A stretch of 64,000 nucleotides of DNA from Saccharibacillus sp. CPCC 101409. GTDB lineage: Bacteria > Bacillota > Bacilli > Paenibacillales > Paenibacillaceae. The stretch covers positions 62,001 through 126,000 of the forward strand of contig NZ_JAULSA010000011.1 in the NCBI RefSeq assembly GCF_030518235.1. The letters run 5' to 3'. Below are positions 46,600-54,239 of this stretch, in pieces. How positions within the stretch are numbered: the first letter of the stretch is position 1; each line of letters starts with the position of its first letter. Under the pieces are notes generated by a model. The model searched no databases. It was not told where the DNA came from and was given only the letters and a program-made list of their open reading frames with translations. The translations under genes were made by a program, and so were the position numbers.

Positions 46600-47415
46600 T
46601 TAACGGAGCAATTGCAGTACAGCTTGCGGCTGTTGGTTTGCTTGAGCCAGCATCGCTTGCGAAGCTTGAGCAAGGATGTTGTTCTTCGTTTGAGCCATCA
46701 TTTCTTTCGCCATGTCTACGTCGCGAATACGGGATTCAGCGGCCGACAGGTTTTCGGAAGTCGTGCCCAGGTTGTTGATGGTGTGCTCCAGACGGTTTTG
46801 GTTCGCGCCCAGTTTCGAACGTTCAGCCGAAACGCTCTTGATTGCAGCGTCCAGAGTGGAGATTGCGGCGTTAGCGCCGGTTTGCGACTCGATCGATACG
46901 GAGTTGATGCCCAGCGAAGCAGCGCCCATGTTGCCGATCGACAGCTTGATGTTTTGGCTTGTGTTAGCGCCGATGTGGAATACTGCATTACTGATGCCGG
47001 TTCCGTTCAGCAGTTTCTTGGTGTTGAACTCGGTGTCTGTCGAGATACGAGTTACTTCTTTTGTCAGTTCGGTTACTTCTTTTTGCAGCTCTTTACGATC
47101 GTCGTCAGTGTTTGTATCGTTCGCGGATTGAACTGCCAGCTCACGTACGCGTTGGAGGATGCTGTGTGTTTCGTTCAGCGCGCCTTCAGCCGTTTGAATC
47201 AGCGAGATGCCGTCTTGCGCATTCTTCGAAGCCATGTCCAGACCGCGGATCTGACCACGCATTTTTTCGGAAATTGCCAGGCCGGCAGCGTCGTCGCCTG
47301 CGCGGTTGATGCGGAGACCGGACGACAGTTTCTCGATGGATTTGTTCGTGTTGGCAGTGTTCGTGTTCAGCTGACGGTGAGTGTTCATTGCTGCGATATT
47401 GTGGTTGATAATCAT
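46600..47415 (-). CDS. hag: Flagellin
   Basis: The 271-residue filament protein has conserved D0/D1 ends: MIINHNIAAMNTHRQL at the start and MLAQANQQPQAVLQLLR at the end. The central region is very short, so the filament has almost no D2/D3 domain. LSSGLRINRAGDDAAGLAISE (about 30-50) is typical. Serine and threonine residues in the middle (about 120-200) could be glycosylated by the two adjacent glycosyltransferases. Expression is likely sigma-D dependent and translation CsrA-controlled, as the leader shows. The start is ATG 47415 behind AGGGAGGAAATACCACA. Confidence 0.97.
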   Translation of the reverse strand: MIINHNIAAMNTHRQLNTNTANTNKSIEKLSSGLRINRAGDDAAGLAISEKMRGQIRGLDMASKNAQDGISLIQTAEGALNETHSILQRVRELAVQSANDTNTDDDRKELQKEVTELTKEVTRISTDTEFNTKKLLNGTGISNAVFHIGANTSQNIKLSIGNMGAASLGINSVSIESQTGANAAISTLDAAIKSVSAERSKLGANQNRLEHTINNLGTTSENLSAAESRIRDVDMAKEMMAQTKNNILAQASQAMLAQANQQPQAVLQLLR

Positions 47416-47421
47416 TGTGGT

Positions 47422-47520
47422 ATTTCCTCCCTGAAATTGTTTAGTTCCACGTCCATGTGGATGATTTGTTTGCTATAAGCTGGCTCTTGAGGTCGGCCGC
47501 CCCTGTTCACCAGCTTATGA
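47422..47520 (-). promoter_or_regulatory. hag leader with candidate CsrA sites and hairpins
   Basis: The roughly 110-base leader contains a small hairpin at 47461-47446 (TCCAC/GTGGA) whose loop presents ACATGGACGT, close to the CsrA consensus ACARGGAUGU. The Shine-Dalgarno CAGGGAGGA (47431-47423) holds a second GGA site. Further up, ATAAGCTGG/CCAGCTTAT forms a longer stem. This matches the two-site CsrA control of hag known in B. subtilis, and csrA-fliW are next door. Confidence 0.6.
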
Positions 47521-47525
47521 TATAT

Positions 47526-47552
47526 ATATCGGCGCTGCTGCGGGTTTGTTTA
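47526..47552 (-). promoter_or_regulatory. Sigma-D promoter of hag
   Basis: The minus strand has TAAA (47552-47549), exactly 15 bases and GCCGATAT (47533-47526), a perfect match to the B. subtilis sigma-D consensus. Confidence 0.9.
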
Positions 47553-47571
47553 TAGCATTTTAGGATCTTTT

Positions 47572-47820
47572 TTAATTTTGTCCGGATTTTTTTGGAACGG
47601 CCATCAGCTGCATCAAACGCTCCAGATTCTGCGCTTGCGGCGCAGCCGACTCGCGGTTGGCCTCCTGGATGGACAGATAGACTTCCTTACGGAAGATATC
47701 GACTTCCTTGGGCGCTTGAATGCCGAGACGGATCGTCTCGCCGTCTACAGCCAGAACCGTAACTTCAATATGATCTTGAATCACGATCGACTCGCCTTTC
47801 TTTCTCGACAGTACCAGCAT
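47572..47820 (-). CDS. csrA: Translational regulator CsrA
   Basis: The 82-residue protein starts at ATG 47820 (MLVLSRKKGESI) behind AAGGAGG; the longer open frame upstream overlaps fliW and is rejected. CsrA dimers bind GGA hairpins in mRNA and in Bacillus repress hag translation until FliW sequesters them. RNA-contacting residues of the first strand (LVLSRK) and the RLGI/APKEV strand are present. The tail after residue 60 is longer than in gamma-proteobacteria, as usual in this group. It begins one base after the fliW stop, indicating coupling. Confidence 0.96.
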   Translation of the reverse strand: MLVLSRKKGESIVIQDHIEVTVLAVDGETIRLGIQAPKEVDIFRKEVYLSIQEANRESAAPQAQNLERLMQLMAVPKKSGQN

Positions 47821-47821
47821 G

Positions 47822-48283
47822 TTACGCGCCTCCTTCGATAGAATCGGATGGGGACTGCCCGGCAGCCTCAGAAGCAAACAGAGGGTGCTTTGTAGCGTAG
47901 GCAGAGTTATGCAGGACAATCTGTCTGCCTTTTCGTTTGACAGGGTTCAAGACCAGAGGAGCCAGGATATTCATTGTCGATTTCTCGATATCGTCGCGTA
48001 GCGTGACAATGCAGCGGACCTGGACGCCGGTTTGCAGTTCAAGTTCTTCCGAATCGGAATCGCCGAGCTCGAACTCGTACTCCGGGAAGAAGACAAACGG
48101 ATCTGCCAGCAAAAAAGAAAGATGTTTTTCTTTTAACGACTGTAAATGAAAAAACGGGCTGCCTTCCACGGGGAGCAGTGCAAATTCATTTTCTTCTTCG
48201 AAGCCGGGGATCCCGTTCTCAAAGCGGTAGATCTGCTCTACCGTAATCTCTATGTTTCCTAAAGACGATGTTTCGATAATCAA
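47822..48283 (-). CDS. fliW: Flagellar assembly factor FliW
   Basis: The 153-residue protein binds CsrA or free flagellin and so senses flagellin levels. The family words FENGIPGFEE (about 21-30), FALLPVEGSPFFHLQS and VRCIVTLRD are clear. It lies directly before csrA with a one-base gap, as in B. subtilis (yviF-csrA-hag). The start is ATG 48283, with GAGGAG about nine bases upstream. Confidence 0.95.
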   Translation of the reverse strand: MIIETSSLGNIEITVEQIYRFENGIPGFEEENEFALLPVEGSPFFHLQSLKEKHLSFLLADPFVFFPEYEFELGDSDSEELELQTGVQVRCIVTLRDDIEKSTMNILAPLVLNPVKRKGRQIVLHNSAYATKHPLFASEAAGQSPSDSIEGGA

Positions 48284-48336
48284 TCGAATTCACTCCTCAA
48301 TTGGCTTATATAAGATCTTTACAGCGATTATAGAAT

Positions 48337-48384
48337 AAAAAAAAGCCATAGACCACAATCTCTCGCGTATCCATGACTTTTATT
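48337..48384 (-). terminator. Terminator between yviE and fliW
   Basis: On the minus strand AAGTCATGGA pairs with TCTATGGCTT (wobbles), followed by TTTTTTTT. A TATAAT box overlaps the end of the T-run at about 48330, so fliW-csrA may have a separate promoter, though its -35 is weak. Confidence 0.65.
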
Positions 48385-48389
48385 TTGTT

Positions 48390-48959
48390 TTAACGGACCG
48401 TATCGATCGCAGGCGGAATGATCTCCAACGAGTTTTTTTGCAGCAGATAGATGCTAAGTTTGCCCGGATCGTAATTGATTTCCGGCGCGGCGGTATCGAT
48501 TCTGATATTCACTTTGGCCGGCGTAAAGTCAATACGGGTCGGTCTCACTTCAAAATGCACGTCTACGTTAGCCATGGAAGCAGGACCTCGAAATTCCGGC
48601 AAGGGAAAAGGCTTGTCGTCTCCGCCGTAAATTTCCGCTATGGTATTGCCCGGTTTCTGGATTGCAGCCAGCTGGTTTCCCATCTGTGCCCGATCCGCCA
48701 ACCCTTGCAGAAAGTTCTGCTGAAAGCCGGCAGTAAGCCTCGAGTTCATTTCAAGCACCGTTCCGCCGGTATAGGCAGACCTGGCCCGGCTCTGGTCGAT
48801 CGTCAGCTCCGGCTTATACTGCTCGATATCCCACTGCTCGCGATCGGTTTCCTGATGCATTTCCGGCTTCGGCTGACGGATCGACATCTCTCCCTTGGTC
48901 GTCTCCATGCCAAGCAAAGCCGGTGTTTGTCTGATCTGTATCTGAGGAATAGAAGACAT
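48390..48959 (-). CDS. yviE: DUF6470 family protein, YviE-like
   Basis: The 189-residue protein lies between flgL and fliW, the position of yviE in B. subtilis. It has the N-terminal IPQIQIRQTPALLGMETT and a C-terminal beta-rich part. It is soluble, with no signal peptide. Function is unknown; conservation in this operon suggests a link to late flagellar assembly. Confidence 0.82.
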   Translation of the reverse strand: MSSIPQIQIRQTPALLGMETTKGEMSIRQPKPEMHQETDREQWDIEQYKPELTIDQSRARSAYTGGTVLEMNSRLTAGFQQNFLQGLADRAQMGNQLAAIQKPGNTIAEIYGGDDKPFPLPEFRGPASMANVDVHFEVRPTRIDFTPAKVNIRIDTAAPEINYDPGKLSIYLLQKNSLEIIPPAIDTVR

Positions 48960-48976
48960 GGGATGCCCTCCTTATT

Positions 48977-49891
48977 TTACCGCATGAAGTCGATCAACGA
49001 CGTGCTGATAATCTTTGCGCCTACGGATAGAGAAGCGTTATAAACATTCTCTTCGATCTTCGATTTGATCAGAAGCTCCGCATAGTCGGCGTCTTCCGTT
49101 TTCGACTGCAATTCCGTCAGGTTTGTTTCCAGATCGCCCAGACGGCTTTGAATCAGTTCTAAACGGTTGGACTTGGCTCCAATACCGGCATGGACGACCG
49201 AGACTTTGTCCGTACGCGAATCGATCAGGCCCAGCTGGTCGGAAATTTTTGTCAAATCCCCGTCCGCCAGAGCCTTGTCCAAATTGTTCATGATAGCAAA
49301 TAAATTGTCGTCCTCGTCTCCGCCGAACACCGCATTCCCGGACGTGTTAATATCCATCTGAACGCCCGCGCCTACCGTATAGTTGACTTTGCCCTGATCC
49401 AGTACCAACGATCTGACACCGGACGTGTCGGACGATCCGTCCGTTTTGGTAAAGTTATACGGCTTTTGGTCGTAAACCTCGCCATTAAAAATGTACTTTC
49501 CGTTGAGCTGGCTGTTGCCGATATCGATCAGCTGCTCCTTGAGCTGCATCACTTCAGCCCGAATACTGTCATGGGCTTCCTGAGGATTCGTTCCGTTTGC
49601 GGCATTAACCGTCAGCTCCCGCACACGCTGCATGATGGAGTCGACTTCCGTCAGCATGCTGTCGCCAAATTCCAGCCAGGAGCTCGCACTGTCCGCATTG
49701 CGCTGGAATTGTGAGTTCGAAGACAGTTCCTGACGGTAACGCAGCGAATACGTGATCCCCGTCGGATCGTCGGACGGCTTGTTGATTTTCATTCCCGTCG
49801 TCATTTGAAGCTGGGTATCGGTCATTTTTTGCGCATTCCGATTCAGGTTGTTCAACAGACTGCTGCTCATCATATTGGATGTAATTCTCAT
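48977..49891 (-). CDS. flgL: Flagellar hook-associated protein 3 FlgL
   Basis: The 304-residue protein joins hook to filament. Flagellin-like N-terminus (MRITSNMMSSSLLNNLNRN) and C-terminus with SLSVGAKI, plus helices typical of FlgL, are visible. It is 28 bases after flgK in the flgM-flgN-flgK-flgL-yviE operon and is exported by the flagellar apparatus. Confidence 0.95.
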   Translation of the reverse strand: MRITSNMMSSSLLNNLNRNAQKMTDTQLQMTTGMKINKPSDDPTGITYSLRYRQELSSNSQFQRNADSASSWLEFGDSMLTEVDSIMQRVRELTVNAANGTNPQEAHDSIRAEVMQLKEQLIDIGNSQLNGKYIFNGEVYDQKPYNFTKTDGSSDTSGVRSLVLDQGKVNYTVGAGVQMDINTSGNAVFGGDEDDNLFAIMNNLDKALADGDLTKISDQLGLIDSRTDKVSVVHAGIGAKSNRLELIQSRLGDLETNLTELQSKTEDADYAELLIKSKIEENVYNASLSVGAKIISTSLIDFMR

Positions 49892-49919
49892 AATAGTCCT
49901 CCTTCCTTTCGTTTAACGA

Positions 49920-51524
49920 TTATCGGCCAACCGTGCCGGTGCTGTTAATCAGTTTATCGAGCATTTCGTCATAGGTCGTCATAAAACGAGCGGACGCATT
50001 GTAAGCCTGCTGGAACTTGACCAGATTGGTCATCTCCTCGTCCTGGGACACTCCGCTGACCGATTGACGGCTGGTATCCACCTGCGCGGTCAGCGACTCG
50101 GCGTTGGCGGCTTTTCGATTGATTTCCTGCGCCTGAATGCCGAGCTGTCCCACCATGCCGCTGTAGCGGTCGCTGAGCGTAGCCGTAGTCGTCGTTCCCG
50201 AGGCGTCGGTCGTTACGAACTTGCTGGTTTTCAAATCCGACATCAGCAGAGCCAGGCCGTTATTCCCTTTGACCGCGCTGCCGCTGGAATCCAGCCGCAG
50301 CGACGAAGCAATTTTGGAAGGGTCGTTGGAAATGACCGGATTCAACGTAATATTGGAAGCCGTAACGGTCGTGCTTCCGTCTGCGCTGCTCGTAAAGAAA
50401 GCGACTCCGCCCTGCGAGCTTCCGTCTGTCGTAAAGCCAAGCTGATGGAGTCCGTTAAGGCCGGCAACCGTTAGCGTAGTATCGCTCTGGAGCGACGCTC
50501 CTTTTGGAAACCCTGTCCCCGCCGCAAGCGTCGAGCCGTCGGAAAGGACCACGTCCTTGGTCAGCTTTGTGCCTTCCGGAAAAGAAGATCCCGCCGGAAT
50601 CTTGACGTCGACATTACCATTTGCCAGCGTATTGGCGACCTGGTCCAACTGCGCCTGATAATCGGCCGTATACTTGTCGCGGGCCAGGAACATGCCTTGA
50701 ACTTCTCCGCCGGTGGCGTTAGACAGAATCGTTTCAAGCGCGCTTCCTTTTGCCGCGGCTCCATCTACAGGCAGCGCCGTCGCCGTCGCTCCCGTTACCA
50801 GGGCTTGATTGCCCATTGTAATGTTGTAGCCCGCGTCCGTATCCGTTACTGTAACGTTCACAATCTTGGAAAGTTTGTCCGTAAGCAGATCCCGCTGGTC
50901 CCGTAGATCGTTTGCGTTGTCTCCAAGACTTTCAATCCGGGTAATCGAGTTGTTAAGATCGGCGATGGAATCCATATAAGACTGCATTTCCTTGCCTTTG
51001 ATCGCAATATTGCTCGTCAGGTCCGTGCCCATATCGCTCAATTGCTTGGCAGTCTGGTTCAACGCATCCGTAAGAGCCAGCGCATTTTCTCTGACGACTT
51101 TACGAGCCGTAACGCTTTCGGTGTCTTTGCTCAAGTCGGACAACGAGTTCCAGAACTTGTCCATGACTGTACGCAAACCCGTATCCGACGGTTCGTTAAC
51201 AATACCTTCGAGTTTGCTGAGCGCATCGGCCTGAGTCGTTAACGATCCCAGCGAGCTGTTCTCGCCGCGGAACTGCGTATCCAGATACGTTTCGCGAATC
51301 CGCGTAATACTCGTAAACTCGACGCCCGTTCCGAGCTGACCCGGTGTCAGCGAGCGGGAAACGCCGTAGGCTTCCATCGGGATGGAGGCCTGCATATTGA
51401 CGCGCTGGCGCGTGTAGCCTTCCGTATTGGCGTTGGCGATATTGTGACCGGTCGTCTCCAGGGCCGCTCTTTGCGTCATCAGACTGCGGCGGGCCGTCTC
51501 GATTCCATGAAATGTAGATGCCAT
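49920..51524 (-). CDS. flgK: Flagellar hook-associated protein 1 FlgK
   Basis: The 534-residue junction protein has the rod/hook/HAP N-terminal motif TAALETTGHNIANANTEGYTRQ-type at about 17-38 (here RAALETTGHNIANANTEGY). The C-terminal LVKFQQAYNASARFMTTYDEML is also typical. The central part is Thr/Asp-rich and variable. It follows flgN by 21 bases. Confidence 0.96.
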   Translation of the reverse strand: MASTFHGIETARRSLMTQRAALETTGHNIANANTEGYTRQRVNMQASIPMEAYGVSRSLTPGQLGTGVEFTSITRIRETYLDTQFRGENSSLGSLTTQADALSKLEGIVNEPSDTGLRTVMDKFWNSLSDLSKDTESVTARKVVRENALALTDALNQTAKQLSDMGTDLTSNIAIKGKEMQSYMDSIADLNNSITRIESLGDNANDLRDQRDLLTDKLSKIVNVTVTDTDAGYNITMGNQALVTGATATALPVDGAAAKGSALETILSNATGGEVQGMFLARDKYTADYQAQLDQVANTLANGNVDVKIPAGSSFPEGTKLTKDVVLSDGSTLAAGTGFPKGASLQSDTTLTVAGLNGLHQLGFTTDGSSQGGVAFFTSSADGSTTVTASNITLNPVISNDPSKIASSLRLDSSGSAVKGNNGLALLMSDLKTSKFVTTDASGTTTTATLSDRYSGMVGQLGIQAQEINRKAANAESLTAQVDTSRQSVSGVSQDEEMTNLVKFQQAYNASARFMTTYDEMLDKLINSTGTVGR

Positions 51525-51545
51525 ATTGTCCTGTAGTCCCCCTTA

Positions 51546-52049
51546 TTAACCTCGTGCGTTAAAAAAGCCCGGATTGCGAGTAGTGGCCGAATAGCCGTTC
51601 GACGGATGCGTATACGTGTAATTGTCTTCCGGCGCGCCAACCATGACGTCGATCGAGAAGTTAATGAAGGAGAGCGACTGCTGAATGAGCTGCTGGTTGG
51701 TCTCGTTGAGCAGCTTGAGCTCCGAGAGCGCGCTCGCCAGTCTTTGCTGAACATCCAGCAGACGGGCTTTCTCGTCCAGGTCGAATACCAGACGCGCCAG
51801 TTCGGTGATCGTCAGGTTCAGCTTCGACTTGATGCCCTTGGTCTGCATAAACGCATGAGCTTCGTCGGCCCGGCGGTCATCGAGCGTTCCGATCGCTTTG
51901 ACGAGTTTGGATTCCTGATTCGCGATCGCGATCAGCCGATCTACGTCGTTTTGCATAATTGCCGTTCTTTTCTGTTCGCCGAGCTCCAGCATCCGCCGAT
52001 GCGCGACCTCCATCTGTTCCAAAGTCTCGAGCAGCTCATTCAATGCCAC
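51546..52049 (-). CDS. flgN: FlgN-type export chaperone for hook-associated proteins
   Basis: The 167-residue, mostly helical protein lies before flgK, the position of flgN (yvyG) in Bacillus. Leu/Glu-rich coiled-coil helices fill residues 1-135, and the C-terminus is Asn/Tyr-rich. FlgN proteins escort FlgK and FlgL to export. Sequence similarity in the family is weak, so the call rests largely on position and helix pattern. Confidence 0.85.
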   Translation of the reverse strand: MALNELLETLEQMEVAHRRMLELGEQKRTAIMQNDVDRLIAIANQESKLVKAIGTLDDRRADEAHAFMQTKGIKSKLNLTITELARLVFDLDEKARLLDVQQRLASALSELKLLNETNQQLIQQSLSFINFSIDVMVGAPEDNYTYTHPSNGYSATTRNPGFFNARG

Positions 52050-52123
52050 GATCCCCTCACCTTTCTTCCTTCATATATTTCGCTTCCATCGTTTCTGTTG
52101 AAAATATCCCGTAAAATGCGAAT

Positions 52124-52173
52124 GGGGATTTTTTCAAATCACCGGACGATGCCGGGTCTTTGAAAAAATCCCC
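52124..52173. repeat. Long inverted repeat between flgM and flgN
   Basis: A perfect 15-bp repeat (GGGGATTTTTTCAAA / TTTGAAAAAATCCCC) encloses a CCGG/CCGG inner pairing. It lies inside the operon; it may act as a partial terminator or as an mRNA-stabilising hairpin after flgM. Confidence 0.7.
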
Positions 52174-52195
52174 ACTCCGTTAACCTCTTTATCGG

Positions 52196-52480
52196 TCATT
52201 CACTCAAAAAAGGTAACAGTTTTTCTGCAATTTTATTTGCGTCTACCGAATACGTTCCCGATGCCACCTGCTGCTTCAGTTCCTGGATGCGCGCCGTGCG
52301 GTCGGTGTCGGTTGTTTTGTTCGCTGCTTGAAGCATTTGCATCGCCTCCGGGGAGATGGTGACTTCGTCTTTGCGGGCTTCCGGTTTCTTGGTTTCCTGC
52401 GTCCGCTGCGCCTCGTTTGTTCTCTGGTAAGGATTGACGGCTCCGATTCTCGATGTATCGTTGATTTTCATTATGTTCAA
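52196..52480 (-). CDS. flgM: Anti-sigma-D factor FlgM
   Basis: The 94-residue protein holds sigma-D inactive until the hook is complete. The conserved C-terminal half has RIQELKQQVASGTYSVDANKIAEKLL at about 62-88. The N-terminal half is Lys/Glu/Thr-rich and likely disordered. The start is ATG 52480 behind AGGAGGTT. It is the first gene of the late flgM-flgN-flgK-flgL operon and has its own sigma-D-like promoter. Confidence 0.93.
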   Translation of the reverse strand: MNIMKINDTSRIGAVNPYQRTNEAQRTQETKKPEARKDEVTISPEAMQMLQAANKTTDTDRTARIQELKQQVASGTYSVDANKIAEKLLPFLSE

Positions 52481-52524
52481 CCTCCTAAAGGTTATGTTTA
52501 TATTTTAGCCTGCTATAGATAGAG

Positions 52525-52574
52525 CGCCGATAAGCTTATAATAAGTTTATCGGCGCCTCTTTAATCATTGTTTA
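52525..52574 (-). promoter_or_regulatory. flgM sigma-D promoter set in a palindrome
   Basis: The minus strand has TAAA (52574-52571), 16 bases and GCCGATAA (52554-52547). The -10 lies in a palindrome of about 30 bp (GCGCCGATAA...TTATCGGCGC, 52524-52555), which places a second GCCGATAA on the plus strand at 52526-52533. The same palindrome could act as a terminator-like hairpin. Confidence 0.6.
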
Positions 52575-52669
52575 GAGCTAAAATGAGAATTTTTAAAAAA
52601 TGTCAAGCGTAAATTTGGACTATTTCTGTTTCCCCGGTCCTAGCTATGGGTACTAGAGCCGGATTTTTT

Positions 52670-53074
52670 TTAGTCGTTTCGGATTCGGTCGACCGCTTTG
52701 TAAGCTCCGCCAGGGTTGGATTTCTTGACCTGGGGCTGTGCTTTCGACGCTTCTCTCAGGTCGCTGGTCAGCTTGGACCGGCAGGACTCGCACATATTTC
52801 CTTCCCGAAGCATGGTTCCGCACACTTCGCACGGATAGCCCATATTCGGAGCGTTGGCGATCGAAATGCGGCCGTCGCGGATAAAAGTGGTGATCTGACG
52901 AATGCTGACATCGGTTTCGTCGGACAACTCCTGGATATTCGCGCCTTTGTTTTCACGCAGGTATTTTACGCACGCCTCGTATTCCGCCTCGATGTCTTTC
53001 ATGCAGTTCGTGCAAATTCCCTTATAATTCATGACAAACAACTTGCCGCAGCGCGGACAGTTCGCCAGATTCAT
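52670..53074 (-). CDS. yvyF: YvyF-like flagellar operon protein (zinc ribbon)
   Basis: The 134-residue protein begins with a CPRCG...CTNC zinc ribbon (about 8-24). It has a MerR/HTH-like middle (about 45-75, DVSIRQITTFIRDGRI) and a second CEVCG...CESC cluster (about 82-100). It is the TIGR03826/YvyF family, always found before flgM. A regulatory role is suspected in the literature but not certain. It starts at ATG 53074. Confidence 0.9.
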   Translation of the reverse strand: MNLANCPRCGKLFVMNYKGICTNCMKDIEAEYEACVKYLRENKGANIQELSDETDVSIRQITTFIRDGRISIANAPNMGYPCEVCGTMLREGNMCESCRSKLTSDLREASKAQPQVKKSNPGGAYKAVDRIRND

Positions 53075-53234
53075 CGCGGGGCTCCCCTTTCGTGATTCGC
53101 TTGCGCCTTATGACTTGTGACTTGTCTCCATCAGCAGGCCGCTTACTTCTATATATCGGATAAAACCGAACCATTTATTAAGTTTTGTGCCGCTCTTCCC
53201 ATTTTAGCGCAAAGTCAGGCGATTACAAGCCATT

Positions 53235-54239
53235 TTACGAGCGGGCAAGCGTCAAAACATAAATAGAAACAGGAACTCCGGCCAGATTCTGCAGATCTTT
53301 CAATGCGGAAGCGCACAGCGCGGCGGTGCTGCCGGTCGTATAAATATCGTCGACAAGCAGGAGACGAATAGGAAAAGACCCTCCGGGACCTTTTTTCTTT
53401 CCTATAAGGTCCCATTTTTTAAAACCCCCGGGGTCTAAATTAGGAATCAGGCTAAAAGCACCGTCCAGATTGCGCAGGCGTTCCGCCCGGTTCCTGGAGC
53501 TCTGCTTGACGGTATGCAGATTGCGCGCCAGCAGGTCGCAGGCGGGAACGCCGATGCGGCGGGAAAGGCTGCGGGCGGCCAGTTCCGCTTGATTGAAGCC
53601 GCGTTCCCGCAAACGTTCCAGGCTGACGGGCACCCAGGTAATCAGATCGGCGCTCCAGGCAGAAGGGCGGGCGGAGGAGCCGGAGAAGAACGATTTCATG
53701 GGCAGCCCGGTACTTGGCCGGGTGCGTGAGAACGCGGGATCGCGCAGCGGATGTCCGGCTGCCTGATACTGTCCCGCCGCAGAATCCGGACGTTCGGCCG
53801 AAGTATTAAAGCCGCAGGCTCCGTAAGCAGCCCCATGCAGCCAGCTCCCGGCCGGAGCCCGCGACAATTCCCGGCACATGCGCAAGTAAGCCTGCTCCAG
53901 CATCGCCGCGAACGGCTCGGCAAAAAGCTCGCGGCCGCGGTATTTATATTCCGCGATCCATTCGCGCATCTGCGCGTCGTACAGAGCGGCGCTGCGATTC
54001 AATACAAAGTCGCGCCGCAGGCTGTCGGGACGCAGGCAGTCCGGGCAGCCGTGCGCCCGCCCGCACACGGGGCAGCGCGGCCGCACGATCCAGGCGACCC
54101 GCGCCGCGCACTGCGCGCAGAGCAGCGGCAGCTCAGCGCCGATGCGCGAGAAGCGTCCGCAGGCCAGGCAGGTCTCCGCGCGCGGAGCCAGCAGGGCGCG
54201 CAGGGCTTTGCCGGCTTCCGACCACAGCGAAGCCGTCAC
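53235..54239 (-). CDS. comFC: ComF family competence protein (phosphoribosyltransferase-like)
   Basis: The 334-residue protein starts with a Cys-rich zinc finger (CLACGRF...CAQCAAR...CPVCGRAHGCPDC, about 19-70). It ends with a phosphoribosyltransferase domain whose PRPP loop LLLVDDIYTTGST is at about 291-303. In B. subtilis ComFC helps DNA uptake during transformation. It is longer than the usual 230-240 residues because of an extra, low-complexity stretch (about 130-195) and a small Lys/Gly insert before the PRPP loop. ATG overlaps the comFA stop (ATGA). Confidence 0.9.
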   Translation of the reverse strand: MTASLWSEAGKALRALLAPRAETCLACGRFSRIGAELPLLCAQCAARVAWIVRPRCPVCGRAHGCPDCLRPDSLRRDFVLNRSAALYDAQMREWIAEYKYRGRELFAEPFAAMLEQAYLRMCRELSRAPAGSWLHGAAYGACGFNTSAERPDSAAGQYQAAGHPLRDPAFSRTRPSTGLPMKSFFSGSSARPSAWSADLITWVPVSLERLRERGFNQAELAARSLSRRIGVPACDLLARNLHTVKQSSRNRAERLRNLDGAFSLIPNLDPGGFKKWDLIGKKKGPGGSFPIRLLLVDDIYTTGSTAALCASALKDLQNLAGVPVSIYVLTLARS

